Shown here one piece after another: positions 34,163 to 42,417 of a stretch of 64,000 nt of DNA. This stretch comes from a bacterium (GTDB taxonomy: Bacteria > Orphanbacterota > Orphanbacteria > Orphanbacterales > Orphanbacteraceae), in contig JALGYY010000041.1 of the NCBI GenBank assembly GCA_025782575.1, positions 44,293 through 108,292 on the forward strand. Direction: 5' to 3'. The notes below the pieces were generated by a model. That model was given only the letters and a program-made list of their open reading frames with translations. It was not told where the DNA came from and did not search any database. Both the position numbers and the translations under genes were made by a program. The first letter of the stretch is position 1. Each line of letters starts with the position of its first letter.

Positions 34163-34906
34163 ATGACTGACCAGGCGTCCCCTGATATCAAGCAGAAACT
34201 GTCGGCCCGAATCGAGCCTTTCGATTCCTATTGGCAGGCTCCGGAAAACGTTGAAAAGGGTTACAGCTCTTTCTATCAATATTATAGGGTCAACATCCTG
34301 CCTCATATCCCGGGCCAAAAAGATTCCGATATTCTGGTGGTGAGCTGCGGGCCGGGCTATCTGGTAAAACTGCTCGGTGACCAGGGATACACGTCTGTTC
34401 TCGGCATCGATTCCGACCCTGACAAGATCAAGCACGCGGAAAAGCGGAGCCTTCCCTGTCGCGTAGAGGAAGCGTTCCCATTTGTGAGCGGGAAAGCGCA
34501 GGCGTTCGATGTCATCATCTGCGAGCAGGAGTTGAATCACCTGACCAAAGGAGACCAGATCGAGTTTCTGAAACTCTGTCATCTGGCGATGCGGAAGAAC
34601 GGCACATTGATCGTCTATGGATTGAACGGGGCGAACCCGATTACGGGCGCCGAAGCGCTCTCCCAGAATATCGATCACTTCAATACGTTTACCGAGTACA
34701 GCCTCAAACAGACTCTGGAGCTTGCCGGTTTTCGCGAGATCCGTCCCTTCCCGCTCAAGCTCTATGTGTTCTATGCCAATCCATTGAACTACGTCGGCCT
34801 CGCCGTTACGGCCATTCTTGAATTTTCGTTCCGGATTCTATTCAAACTCTATGGGAAATCGGCATCCATCTTCACTAAAAAGATAGGCGCAGTTTGTCGC
34901 AAGTAA
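34163..34906 (+). CDS. Class I SAM-dependent methyltransferase
   Basis: 247 residues from the ATG at 34163 (GGAGAGGAAT just upstream); an in-frame ATG at 34151 lacks this. SAM motif I is ILVVSCGPGYLVKLL with VLGIDSDPDKI as motif II, and the post-motif FDVIICEQELNHL. Unusually, the C-terminal ~45 residues hold a hydrophobic helix (NYVGLAVTAILEFSFRILF) and a basic tail, suggesting membrane association, as for methyltransferases acting on lipid-linked glycans. It opens the 34-47 kb glycan operon and overlaps the SDR gene by 13 nt. Substrate unknown. Confidence 0.82.
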   Translation: MTDQASPDIKQKLSARIEPFDSYWQAPENVEKGYSSFYQYYRVNILPHIPGQKDSDILVVSCGPGYLVKLLGDQGYTSVLGIDSDPDKIKHAEKRSLPCRVEEAFPFVSGKAQAFDVIICEQELNHLTKGDQIEFLKLCHLAMRKNGTLIVYGLNGANPITGAEALSQNIDHFNTFTEYSLKQTLELAGFREIRPFPLKLYVFYANPLNYVGLAVTAILEFSFRILFKLYGKSASIFTKKIGAVCRK

Positions 34907-35892
34907 TGATCACCGGCGGTACGGGGTTCCTGGGCTCCTCTCTCGCCCTTCGCCATCTGGAATCAGGGGATCGTGTGCGGGTCCTCGCCAAAGAGGCGAC
35001 CGATCTGGAATCGGCGAACAGCAGAGCGATTGCCGCGAAAGGGGCGGAGGTAATTGTCGGCGACGTGACGAACAGCGAGATGTGCAGGAAGGCGCTCGCT
35101 GGAGTCGATCTCGTCTACCATATTGCCGCGGCCATGCGGGAAGCGAACGTCCCGGACTCCCACTTCCGGGAGGTAAACGTAAGCGCCACGGAGCGCCTGC
35201 TCGAAGCGGCCCGCGAAGAGGGTGTCTCCCGTTTTGTTTATTGCAGCACAAGCGGCGTGGTCGGCCCCCATCACGGCCGAACCACCGATGAAGACTCGGA
35301 ATGCCGGCCCAAAGACATCTATCAGAGGACCAAACTGGAGGCTGAAAAGCTGGCTCTCCAGTTCGCCCGACAGCATGACTTTCCCCTTTCAGCCGTACGA
35401 CCTTCCGCAGTGTACGGACCGGGAGACGGCCGGCTTCTTAAGCTCTTTCGCATGGTCAAGAAAGGGCGCTTTCTGATTGTGGGGAGCGGAACGGGTCGCC
35501 ACGATCTCGTTCATATTGCCGACATGGTGGACGGATTCCTGCTGGCGGCTACGAAAGAGCAGGCGATCGGCCGAGTCTATAACATTGCCGGCGGCGAACC
35601 GATTGCTTTAAACGATCTGGTCGACGAGCTGGCCAGGCAACTCGGCACGACATGCAAGATCATCCGAGTGCCGTTTCTTCCGATGAATATTCTCGCCATG
35701 GTACTCGAGTTCACATGCAAACCACTGGGAATCCAGCCTCCGCTCTATAGGAGGAGACTCGATTTCTTCCGGCATGACGAGCACTTCGATATTGCCCGTG
35801 CGAGTAACGAACTCGGCTATCAGCCGAAGTTCTCCCTGGCCGGGGGAATCGCGAATACGATAGAAGGTTATCGAGCAGAAGGATTGCTTTGA
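34894..35892 (+). CDS. NAD-dependent epimerase/dehydratase (extended SDR)
   Basis: 332 residues from a TTG at 34894, kept because it places the glycine motif TGGTGFLG at the usual distance (residues 7-14); an ATG at 34906 (TAATG overlap) would start too close to it. Other SDR marks: VGDV, YHIAAA, VYCSTSGVVG, and the catalytic Tyr-x3-Lys in IYQRTKLEAEKLA. The C-terminal part (RPSAVYGPGD, HIADMVDGFLLA) fits a nucleotide-sugar epimerase/dehydratase or 3-beta-HSD-like reductase. Substrate unknown. It overlaps the methyltransferase upstream and the GT4 gene downstream (TTGA). Confidence 0.88.
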   Translation: MSQVMITGGTGFLGSSLALRHLESGDRVRVLAKEATDLESANSRAIAAKGAEVIVGDVTNSEMCRKALAGVDLVYHIAAAMREANVPDSHFREVNVSATERLLEAAREEGVSRFVYCSTSGVVGPHHGRTTDEDSECRPKDIYQRTKLEAEKLALQFARQHDFPLSAVRPSAVYGPGDGRLLKLFRMVKKGRFLIVGSGTGRHDLVHIADMVDGFLLAATKEQAIGRVYNIAGGEPIALNDLVDELARQLGTTCKIIRVPFLPMNILAMVLEFTCKPLGIQPPLYRRRLDFFRHDEHFDIARASNELGYQPKFSLAGGIANTIEGYRAEGLL

Positions 35893-37046
35893 AGATTCTG
35901 GCGATCAACTATGAATACCCCCCGCTCGGCGGTGGAGGGGGCGTCGTATTCAAAGATATTTACGATGAACTCGCCAAGACTCATGAAATCACGATAATAA
36001 CGACTCATTTCAAGGGCCTCGATCGATACGAGCAAGTTGGAAACCAGAAGATCTACCGAGTACCTGTCCTGTTTCGAAAAGAACTGGCCACGGCAACGAT
36101 CCCTTCGCTCCTGACATATTTTCCTGCCAGCCTCCGAAAAGCGAAGCAGCTCATGAAGGCGAATCGGTTCGACCTGATCAACTCCCACTTCGCCGTTCCC
36201 TCTTCACCGAGCGCGGACATTGTCGCGCGGAAGTACGGCGTACCCCACGCGCTCAGCCTGCATGGTGGCGACCTCTACGACCCTTCCAAGGGACTGTCAC
36301 CTCACAAGCTCCCCGTGGTGCGGGGGATGGTGCGCCGATTGCTGCACCGGGCCGATCGGTTGCTGGCCCAGTCACAGAACACCGCGGAGAATGCCCGCAA
36401 ATACTATGGTGTGGAACGTCCCATCGACGTGATTCCACTCGGGATCGTCCCTCCGGAAGTGAACGAAATTCCGCGCAAGCAACTTGAGATCGGTGATGAT
36501 CGTTTCGTGATGATCACCATCGGCCGTCTCATTCCACGGAAGGGGCTCGAAGGGTTGATTGAAAGTCTGAAGAAGATGAATGATCCCCGGGACCTTCTCG
36601 TGATCGTCGGTGACGGCCCGCTTCTCGGTGAACTGGGAGACATGGCCCGTCGCATCGGCGTGGAGGATCGGATCATGCTGACCGGTTTTGTGACCGACGA
36701 GCGGAAGTATCAGCTACTCGCCGCCTCCGATATCTATGTCTCGACAACTCTGCACGAAGGATTCGGACTTGTCTTTCTCGAGGCGATGCATTGCGGTCTG
36801 CCGATCGCATGCTACGACAACGGCGGTCAGACCGATTTCCTGGAAGACGGGAAGACCGGGGCGCTCGTCCCCCTCGGAGACCTTGATCAATTCGTGGGAT
36901 CGGTCGAAAAGCTGAAGGTGGATGACGGATGGCGGCGAGAATGTTCCGGCTTCAATCTCCGGCACGTCCGGGAGTACTATGTCGATCGATGCGCCGAACG
37001 GCACCAGGAGATCTTCGAGGAAATGATTCGCGGGAGAACCTCTTGA
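35889..37046 (+). CDS. GT4-family glycosyltransferase
   Basis: 385 residues from a TTG at 35889 that overlaps the SDR stop (TTGA). The N-terminus ILAINYEYPPLGGGGG is the glycine-rich acceptor loop of GT4 enzymes. SLHGGDLYDPSKG lies near residue 125, the second Rossmann domain begins ITIGRLIPRKGLEGLI, and the donor-binding EGFGLVFLEAMHCGLPI gives the E-x7-E pair. It should be cytoplasmic and peripheral, adding a sugar to a lipid-linked acceptor. It is coupled to the GlpD-like gene by another TTGA overlap. Confidence 0.92.
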   Translation: MKILAINYEYPPLGGGGGVVFKDIYDELAKTHEITIITTHFKGLDRYEQVGNQKIYRVPVLFRKELATATIPSLLTYFPASLRKAKQLMKANRFDLINSHFAVPSSPSADIVARKYGVPHALSLHGGDLYDPSKGLSPHKLPVVRGMVRRLLHRADRLLAQSQNTAENARKYYGVERPIDVIPLGIVPPEVNEIPRKQLEIGDDRFVMITIGRLIPRKGLEGLIESLKKMNDPRDLLVIVGDGPLLGELGDMARRIGVEDRIMLTGFVTDERKYQLLAASDIYVSTTLHEGFGLVFLEAMHCGLPIACYDNGGQTDFLEDGKTGALVPLGDLDQFVGSVEKLKVDDGWRRECSGFNLRHVREYYVDRCAERHQEIFEEMIRGRTS

Positions 37047-38764
37047 AAAGGGATGTGAGCGGACTGGAATCGAATGAGTTCGACCTGCTCGTAATCGGCG
37101 GGGGAATTTTCGGCGCCTGTGCCGCGTGGGACGCGGCACAGCGCGGGCTCTCGACCGCGCTTATCGAACGGCAGGACTGGGCCTCGGCGACATCCGCCCA
37201 CTCCTATAAGATGGTCCACGGAGGCATCCGTTATATTCAGCATGGGGATGTTTTTCGCGTCCGACAGTCAAGCGCGGAACGTCGGGCCTTTCTACGGATC
37301 GCCCCCCATCTCGTTCAGCCGTTACCTATCGTCATTCCAACCTACGGGCACGGCCTTAGGGGCAAGGCATTTCTCCGCACCGGGATGGCGCTCTACGATC
37401 TTCTGACTCTCGATCGGAACCGGGGTATTCGTTCCGCCGAACGGAAAATCCCGAACTGTCGCTCCATGAGCCGGGATGAAACGCTCGAGCTATTTCCCGG
37501 CTTGAAACCGGACGGACTGACAGGCTCCGCCGTCTTCTGTGACGGCCAGATGTACAACCCTACCCGACTCGTTCTCGGAGTAGTTCGGAGCGCTTTCGAT
37601 GAGGGTGCCGTGGTTGCGAACTACGTCGAAGCGCTTTCATTCGTGCAGGATGATGACCGGATCAAAGGAGCGAGGGTGCGGGACTGTCTCACAGGTGACG
37701 AGTTCGAAATACGGGCAAAATGCGTGATCAACGCTGCCGGCCCCTATTCCGAACATCTGCTGAAAAGAGGTCTCGAAAAGGAATCGGCCCCCGTCGGGCC
37801 TTACTCGCGAGACGCCTGTTTCGTCATCGGGAGACGGCTTTTCAAACACGATTTCGCTGTGGCGGTTCAGGGGGCGACGAAGGACCCCGAGGCGATCGTC
37901 GGCCGGGGTGAACGGCACCTGTTCCTCGTGCCCTGGCGGAACTACACGCTGGTCGGTGTATGGCACAAGGTCTATCAAGGTGACCCCGACTCGCTCGAAA
38001 TGAGCGCCGAGGATCTCCACGGTTTTCTGGATGAGATCAACGGCGCCTATCCTGATCTCAAACTGACGATTGGCGACGTGACCAGGGTAAACTGCGGGCT
38101 CGTCCCCTTCGGTGAAAATGAGGATGACGCCGTCAATCTGAAATACGGCCACCGATCGCAGCTCATCGATCATGGGGCAAGGGATAGATTGCAGGGGTTG
38201 ATCACACTGATCGGTGTGCGTTACACCACAGGTCGTTTCGAGGCCTGCCGGGCCGTTAATCTGGCATGCAGGAAACTGGGTGTCCGCTCGCCCGCCTGCC
38301 GGACCGATCGGACACCGCTCCCCGGTGGAGACATCGAGAGCATGGAATCATTGCTCGTAACGGCCCGGTCCCAATGCCCACCCGAAATCCCGGACGAGAT
38401 ACTCCGGTCCCTGGTTCGAAACTACGGGACGGAGTACGGCGACCTGCTCTCCTATCTCGATGAAGATCCGACGCTTGCCATGACGCTCGGGACGAGCAGA
38501 ACGATTCAGGCTCAGGTCGTTCATGGTATACGCCACGAAATGGCCATGAAACTGACCGATCTACTCTTTCGGCGGACCGATATCGGAACAGGCGAAGATC
38601 CCGGAATCGATGAAATCATGACGTGTGTCAATCTGATGGCGGTGGAACTCTGCTGGGATGAGAAACGGGTGGAAGACGAAGTGCAGGAGGTGCTGGAACT
38701 CTCCACTGCAGCCGCCCTCGAGAGGAGCGAAAACCTCCGATCTCCGCACAATATCACGAATTAG
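37043..38764 (+). CDS. FAD-dependent glycerol-3-phosphate dehydrogenase-like protein
   Basis: 573 residues from a TTG at 37043 in a TTGA overlap with the GT4 stop; the frame extends further upstream only through the GT4 gene. The FAD-binding LLVIGGGIFGACAAWDAA (~14-31) is followed by SATSAHSYKMVHGGIRYIQ, the GlpD substrate-loop signature. RDACFVIGRR, FLVPWRNYTLVGVWH and GVRYTTGRFEACRAV continue the family pattern, and a helical C-terminal DAO_C-type domain is present. Position inside a glycan operon suggests oxidation of glycerol phosphate, or of a glycan-linked phosphate polyol, for lipid or polymer precursors. That role is inference. Confidence 0.85.
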   Translation: MKRDVSGLESNEFDLLVIGGGIFGACAAWDAAQRGLSTALIERQDWASATSAHSYKMVHGGIRYIQHGDVFRVRQSSAERRAFLRIAPHLVQPLPIVIPTYGHGLRGKAFLRTGMALYDLLTLDRNRGIRSAERKIPNCRSMSRDETLELFPGLKPDGLTGSAVFCDGQMYNPTRLVLGVVRSAFDEGAVVANYVEALSFVQDDDRIKGARVRDCLTGDEFEIRAKCVINAAGPYSEHLLKRGLEKESAPVGPYSRDACFVIGRRLFKHDFAVAVQGATKDPEAIVGRGERHLFLVPWRNYTLVGVWHKVYQGDPDSLEMSAEDLHGFLDEINGAYPDLKLTIGDVTRVNCGLVPFGENEDDAVNLKYGHRSQLIDHGARDRLQGLITLIGVRYTTGRFEACRAVNLACRKLGVRSPACRTDRTPLPGGDIESMESLLVTARSQCPPEIPDEILRSLVRNYGTEYGDLLSYLDEDPTLAMTLGTSRTIQAQVVHGIRHEMAMKLTDLLFRRTDIGTGEDPGIDEIMTCVNLMAVELCWDEKRVEDEVQEVLELSTAAALERSENLRSPHNITN

Positions 38765-38795
38765 CCCGTTCGATCCCTTGAGAGGCCTCCTCCCC

Positions 38796-38826
38796 ACGCC
38801 GATAGGTAGTATGGTAGGATCGGCGT
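38796..38826. repeat. Hairpin between GlpD-like gene and gmd
   Basis: ACGCCGAT (38796-38803) and ATCGGCGT (38819-38826) form a perfect 8-bp stem with a 15-nt loop in the 102-nt intergenic gap. No T-run follows. It may partly attenuate transcription or mark a promoter region for gmd; no clear -35/-10 was found. Confidence 0.4.
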
Positions 38827-38866
38827 CGTTGGATCGGGACAGCTGTCGACCGGAAAGGGACCATTA

Positions 38867-39850
38867 ATGGCAATCAAGAAGGCATTGATTACGGGGATCA
38901 CGGGGCAGGACGGTTCCTATCTCGCCGAGCTTCTCCTCGAAAAGGGTTATGAGGTTCATGGTGTGGTCCGACGGGTGGCGCTGGAAGACCCGCAGCACCG
39001 CATGTACAGAATCCGGCACATCGCTGATCGCCTCAAGCTTCACGCCGCTTCGCTCGAAAGTTACGCCAGCGTGTTCAAAGTCGTCGAGACCGTCCGGCCG
39101 GACGAATGCTACCACCTCGCAGCACAAAGTTTCGTCAGCTACTCTTTCGAAGACGAGTTTTCGACTATCGAAACGAACATCAACGGCACCCACTACATAC
39201 TCTCGGCCATCAAGCAGAACACGCCCGACTGCCGGCTCTACTTTGCAGCGTCAAGTGAGATGTTCGGCCTCACGCGGGAATCGCCCCAGGACGAAGATAC
39301 GGTCTTTCACCCCCGGTCGCCTTATGGGATATCCAAAGTGGCCGGCTATCATCTGACTCTGAATTACCGCGAAGCGTATGACCTGTTCGCATGCAGCGGC
39401 ATTCTCTTCAATCATGAGTCACCTCGCCGGGGTTATGAATTCGTGACGCGCAAGATCACGAATTTCGCCGCCCAGATCAAGCTCGGCCTTGCAGACAAAC
39501 TCCCCCTCGGGAACCTCGAAGCCAAGAGAGACTGGGGCTTTGCCGGTGACTATGTAGAGGCCATGTGGCTCATGCTGCAGCAGGACGCGCCCCGGGACTA
39601 CGTCATCGCCACCGGTGAGACGCGGACCGTCCGTGATTTTGTAAAGACGGCATTCGAATGCCTCGACATGGATTGGGAGAAGCACGTCATTCTCGACGAA
39701 GATCTCTTTCGCCCGGCGGAGGTGAACGAGCTTCGCGGGAATTGCGCGCGGGCTCACGCCGATTTCGGATGGGAGCCTGAGATTCGTTTCTCCGAACTCG
39801 TTGACATGATGGTCAAGAGCGACCTCGAGAGATTGAAGCGCGGAGCCTGA
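38867..39850 (+). CDS. gmd: GDP-mannose 4,6-dehydratase
   Basis: 327 residues. The Gmd signature ALITGITGQDGSYLAELLLEKGYEVHG opens the protein (TGxxGQDGSYL motif), followed by YHLAAQSFVSYSF, FAASSEMFG and the catalytic Tyr-x3-Lys in SPYGISKVAGY. FNHESPRRGYEFVTRKIT and NLEAKRDWGFAGDYVEAMW are Gmd-specific substrate and NADP contacts. It converts GDP-mannose to GDP-4-keto-6-deoxymannose, the precursor of GDP-fucose, rhamnose or perosamine types. No fucose synthase follows, so the final sugar is unclear. RBS AAAGGGA upstream. Next gene is 28 nt away. Confidence 0.95.
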   Translation: MAIKKALITGITGQDGSYLAELLLEKGYEVHGVVRRVALEDPQHRMYRIRHIADRLKLHAASLESYASVFKVVETVRPDECYHLAAQSFVSYSFEDEFSTIETNINGTHYILSAIKQNTPDCRLYFAASSEMFGLTRESPQDEDTVFHPRSPYGISKVAGYHLTLNYREAYDLFACSGILFNHESPRRGYEFVTRKITNFAAQIKLGLADKLPLGNLEAKRDWGFAGDYVEAMWLMLQQDAPRDYVIATGETRTVRDFVKTAFECLDMDWEKHVILDEDLFRPAEVNELRGNCARAHADFGWEPEIRFSELVDMMVKSDLERLKRGA

Positions 39851-39877
39851 AACGACGTCGCGGAAGCCGGCTTCATT

Positions 39878-40795
39878 ATGAGTCCATTCGCAATCCGGAT
39901 CCGGAACATCTGGGAAAAGAACTGGCCTGAGGTGCGTGCCGCTCTCAGCGGGGGGATGCCCCGGTTCATCAAGGGGGCCGATCCCGACGATCTGGGGACG
40001 TCAGTACCGGCATTCTGCTTTCATGTGATCGATCCTGACCGGTTCGAAGAGGATCTCCGGTTTCTCGAGAACTCCGGCTACACGACAATCGATGCCGACA
40101 CGCTCCTCCGCCACATGACCGGTGAGAGCCCTGCCCCGGAACGATCGGTCGCGATCACCATCGATGACGGCGCCCGGAATCTTCATGAGGTCGCCTGGCC
40201 TCTCCTTCGTAAGCATAAGATGAAGGCGATTGCATTTGTGGCGACCGCGTTCCATCTTGACGAAGTGGTGAGAGAGGGATGCCCGTTATCGTGGGCGCTG
40301 ATTCGGGAGATGCATGAATCGGACACGATCGACTTTCAGGCTCATACTCACGAGCATCGCTATATTCCGCGATGGCCGGAACCTCTCGATCTCGAAGGAT
40401 CGGATGGACCGACAGTGAGAGCGCTCCGGGGCGAGGGGATGTCCATCGAAGATGATCTTCGAACGGCGAAAGAAATACTGGAAGGGAAGCTCGGTAAAAC
40501 TGTGAACCATCTCGCCTTCCCTAAATTCGACGGGACCGATCGCGCGATCGAGGTGGCCGAGGAATGCGGATACAAGGCGTTCTGGTGGGGAGTGCTCCCG
40601 CGCATTCCCATGAACGTGCCCGGAGGTTCGATCCGAAGAATCGTGCGGATCGACGGCCGGTATGTCAGGCGCCTTCCCGGCATGAACCGCAAACCTCTCA
40701 GTCGGATACTTGCCGAGCGCTACAAGGGATCGGGAGGCCGCCTGGCGAAAGGGCTCCAAGCAGGGGGAGCCGGGAGAGGAGAAGCAATCCGTTGA
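39878..40795 (+). CDS. NodB-type polysaccharide deacetylase
   Basis: 305 residues, no signal peptide. The NodB homology domain has the metal/catalytic Asp pair in AITIDDGARN (residues ~88-97; usual TFDDG is here TIDDG), the His pair in QAHTHEHRYIP (H-x3-H type), and a late helix with AFPKFDGTDRAI in place of the RxPxG-like region. It removes acetyl groups from N-acetyl sugars of a nascent glycan or a sugar-lipid; the lack of a signal suggests a cytoplasmic intermediate. It ends in a TTGA overlap with the acyltransferase gene. Confidence 0.82.
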   Translation: MSPFAIRIRNIWEKNWPEVRAALSGGMPRFIKGADPDDLGTSVPAFCFHVIDPDRFEEDLRFLENSGYTTIDADTLLRHMTGESPAPERSVAITIDDGARNLHEVAWPLLRKHKMKAIAFVATAFHLDEVVREGCPLSWALIREMHESDTIDFQAHTHEHRYIPRWPEPLDLEGSDGPTVRALRGEGMSIEDDLRTAKEILEGKLGKTVNHLAFPKFDGTDRAIEVAEECGYKAFWWGVLPRIPMNVPGGSIRRIVRIDGRYVRRLPGMNRKPLSRILAERYKGSGGRLAKGLQAGGAGRGEAIR

Positions 40796-41265
40796 CTCTT
40801 TCTCAAAAAGCAAAAGAGCTTTGCATTTTTTTCTCGACTCATTGCCCCCACCCCAGGTGGAGACTCTGGCTTCTACGGAAGGGGGGCATCGAGGTCGGAG
40901 AAAAGACCGTGATCAGCTACGGCATGCACGTCATCATGCCGTGGGAAGGGCGGATTACCATCGGGAATCGGTGCGCCATCGGCCATGGAGTTGTCTTGAT
41001 CGGAGAGTCACATCCGAACTGGTCATTACTGGCCAAGCACTTTCCAATGACTGCCGGCCACCTCGATATTCGAGATGACTGCTGGGTCGGAGTAAACGCG
41101 GTGATCTACCCCGGAGTCACGGTCGGCCCGCAATCGGTCGTCGCGCCCGGGGCTGTCGTCACCAGGGATGTGCCCCCTTATTCCATCGTTGCCGGTGTTC
41201 CGGCGAAGAAGATCAAGGACCTGCCTCCGGTCAATCCGCCCGGCGAAAAAGCGGCCGCCGGCTGA
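40792..41265 (+). CDS. Hexapeptide-repeat (left-handed beta-helix) acyltransferase
   Basis: 157 residues from a TTG at 40792 overlapping the deacetylase stop (TTGA). After a short basic N-terminus the sequence shows hexapeptide repeats: ITIGNRCAIGHGVVLIGES, then LDIRDDCWVGVNAVIYPGVTVGPQSVVAPGAVVTRDVPPYSIVAGVPAKKI, the WbbJ/LacA-type acetyltransferase pattern. It should O- or N-acetylate a sugar. Directly after a deacetylase, it may re-acylate the freed position, but that is inference. It is shorter than typical (~180-200), with the N-terminal helical region reduced. Confidence 0.88.
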   Translation: MTLSQKAKELCIFFSTHCPHPRWRLWLLRKGGIEVGEKTVISYGMHVIMPWEGRITIGNRCAIGHGVVLIGESHPNWSLLAKHFPMTAGHLDIRDDCWVGVNAVIYPGVTVGPQSVVAPGAVVTRDVPPYSIVAGVPAKKIKDLPPVNPPGEKAAAG

Positions 41266-41270
41266 AGACG

Positions 41271-42404
41271 ATGAGCCCCCCATTCACCATCGAAGAAGTC
41301 TCCTCTGAAGAGGAATTCCGCCGGCTCCGGCCCGAGTGGAGTGATCTGACCGACCGGGATCCACGGGCGACCGTATTCCAGACATGGGAGTTTCAGTTCG
41401 GCGGCTGGATGTTGTCGCGGGATCGCGTGAGGCCGGTCATTCTTCTCGTACGGGATGGGACCGGACTGCTTGTGGGGTGCGCCCCGTTCGGGGAAATCCG
41501 TTGGAAGCTGGGACCGATCTCCGCATCTATTCTCGGTTTCGGCTGTATCAAATACTGTGACTATAATGACCTGATTCTGGATGACGGTGTGAGCCATGGT
41601 GTGATCGAGAAGATCGCCGGCTGGCTCAGGGATCACCGGAATCGCTACGATGTCATCCATCTGCGGCAGGTCAGGGAAGATGCCTGGCTCATAGATGGCG
41701 GGGGATACTTTGACCCGGATTCCGGTCAGGTCGAAAAGAGGGAAACCGACACTGCTCCCTATCTTGCGATCGACCGATCATGGGAGTCCTGGGAGAGTCT
41801 GTTGTCCGGCAGGAAGGCTAGGGCCATGCGGTACACGTTGAAGCGCCTCACGAAAAAACTGGGCTCAGACTTCCGGACCGCCGCACAAGGGAATGAATTG
41901 ACGCAGCCGCTAGACGACTTTATGGATCTCCATCAGTCCCGCATGGGAGAGAAGAACCAGTCAGGTATTTTTGCAGAATCTCATGTGCGCAAGGGTTTCG
42001 GGGAGATGATCCGACTGATGAGTGAGCGGGACCTTGTCGAGATCCACACGATGAGCGGCGAAGGACGTACGATCGCCGCCGTCTGCACATTCCAGTACCG
42101 GGGGGTCGTTTCGTTCTACCAGGGAGGCTTCGATCCTGCGCTGAACCGGCTCAGCCCGGGAAAGGCGATTCAGACACTCTGCGTAGACCGGGCGATCAGG
42201 CAGGACGTTAAAGAGTACGATTTCCTTACGGGAGACGAGCCATACAAGTACACTTGGGCGAATAAAGAACGGAAGCTGTTCGACATCGAATTTCGCCGCC
42301 GTTCCTGGAAGGGGTCGGTCTATCGTACGGCTCTTCGGTGGCGCGAGAAACTGTCCGAATCGGAGCGCCTCCGCCGCCTGTATCTGAAACTGAAGGGAAA
42401 CTGA
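41271..42404 (+). CDS. FemAB/CelD-like GNAT-fold protein
   Basis: 377 residues. The pattern is that of the CelD/BcsL-like acetyltransferase-6 family: FQTWEFQFGGWMLSRDRVRPVILLVRDG near the start, FGCIKYCDYNDLIL, the central SGRKARAMRYTLKRLTKKLG with basic residues, a second GNAT-like half with GIFAESHVRKGFGEMI, and C-terminal SFYQGGFDPALNRLSPGKAIQTL and DFLTGDEPYKYTWANKERKLF. Such proteins occur in many exopolysaccharide and exosortase loci and probably attach an acyl or aminoacyl group to a glycan. The substrate is unknown. It is co-directional and 5 nt after the acyltransferase. Confidence 0.82.
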   Translation: MSPPFTIEEVSSEEEFRRLRPEWSDLTDRDPRATVFQTWEFQFGGWMLSRDRVRPVILLVRDGTGLLVGCAPFGEIRWKLGPISASILGFGCIKYCDYNDLILDDGVSHGVIEKIAGWLRDHRNRYDVIHLRQVREDAWLIDGGGYFDPDSGQVEKRETDTAPYLAIDRSWESWESLLSGRKARAMRYTLKRLTKKLGSDFRTAAQGNELTQPLDDFMDLHQSRMGEKNQSGIFAESHVRKGFGEMIRLMSERDLVEIHTMSGEGRTIAAVCTFQYRGVVSFYQGGFDPALNRLSPGKAIQTLCVDRAIRQDVKEYDFLTGDEPYKYTWANKERKLFDIEFRRRSWKGSVYRTALRWREKLSESERLRRLYLKLKGN

Positions 42405-42417
42405 GGAGAGCTCAATC

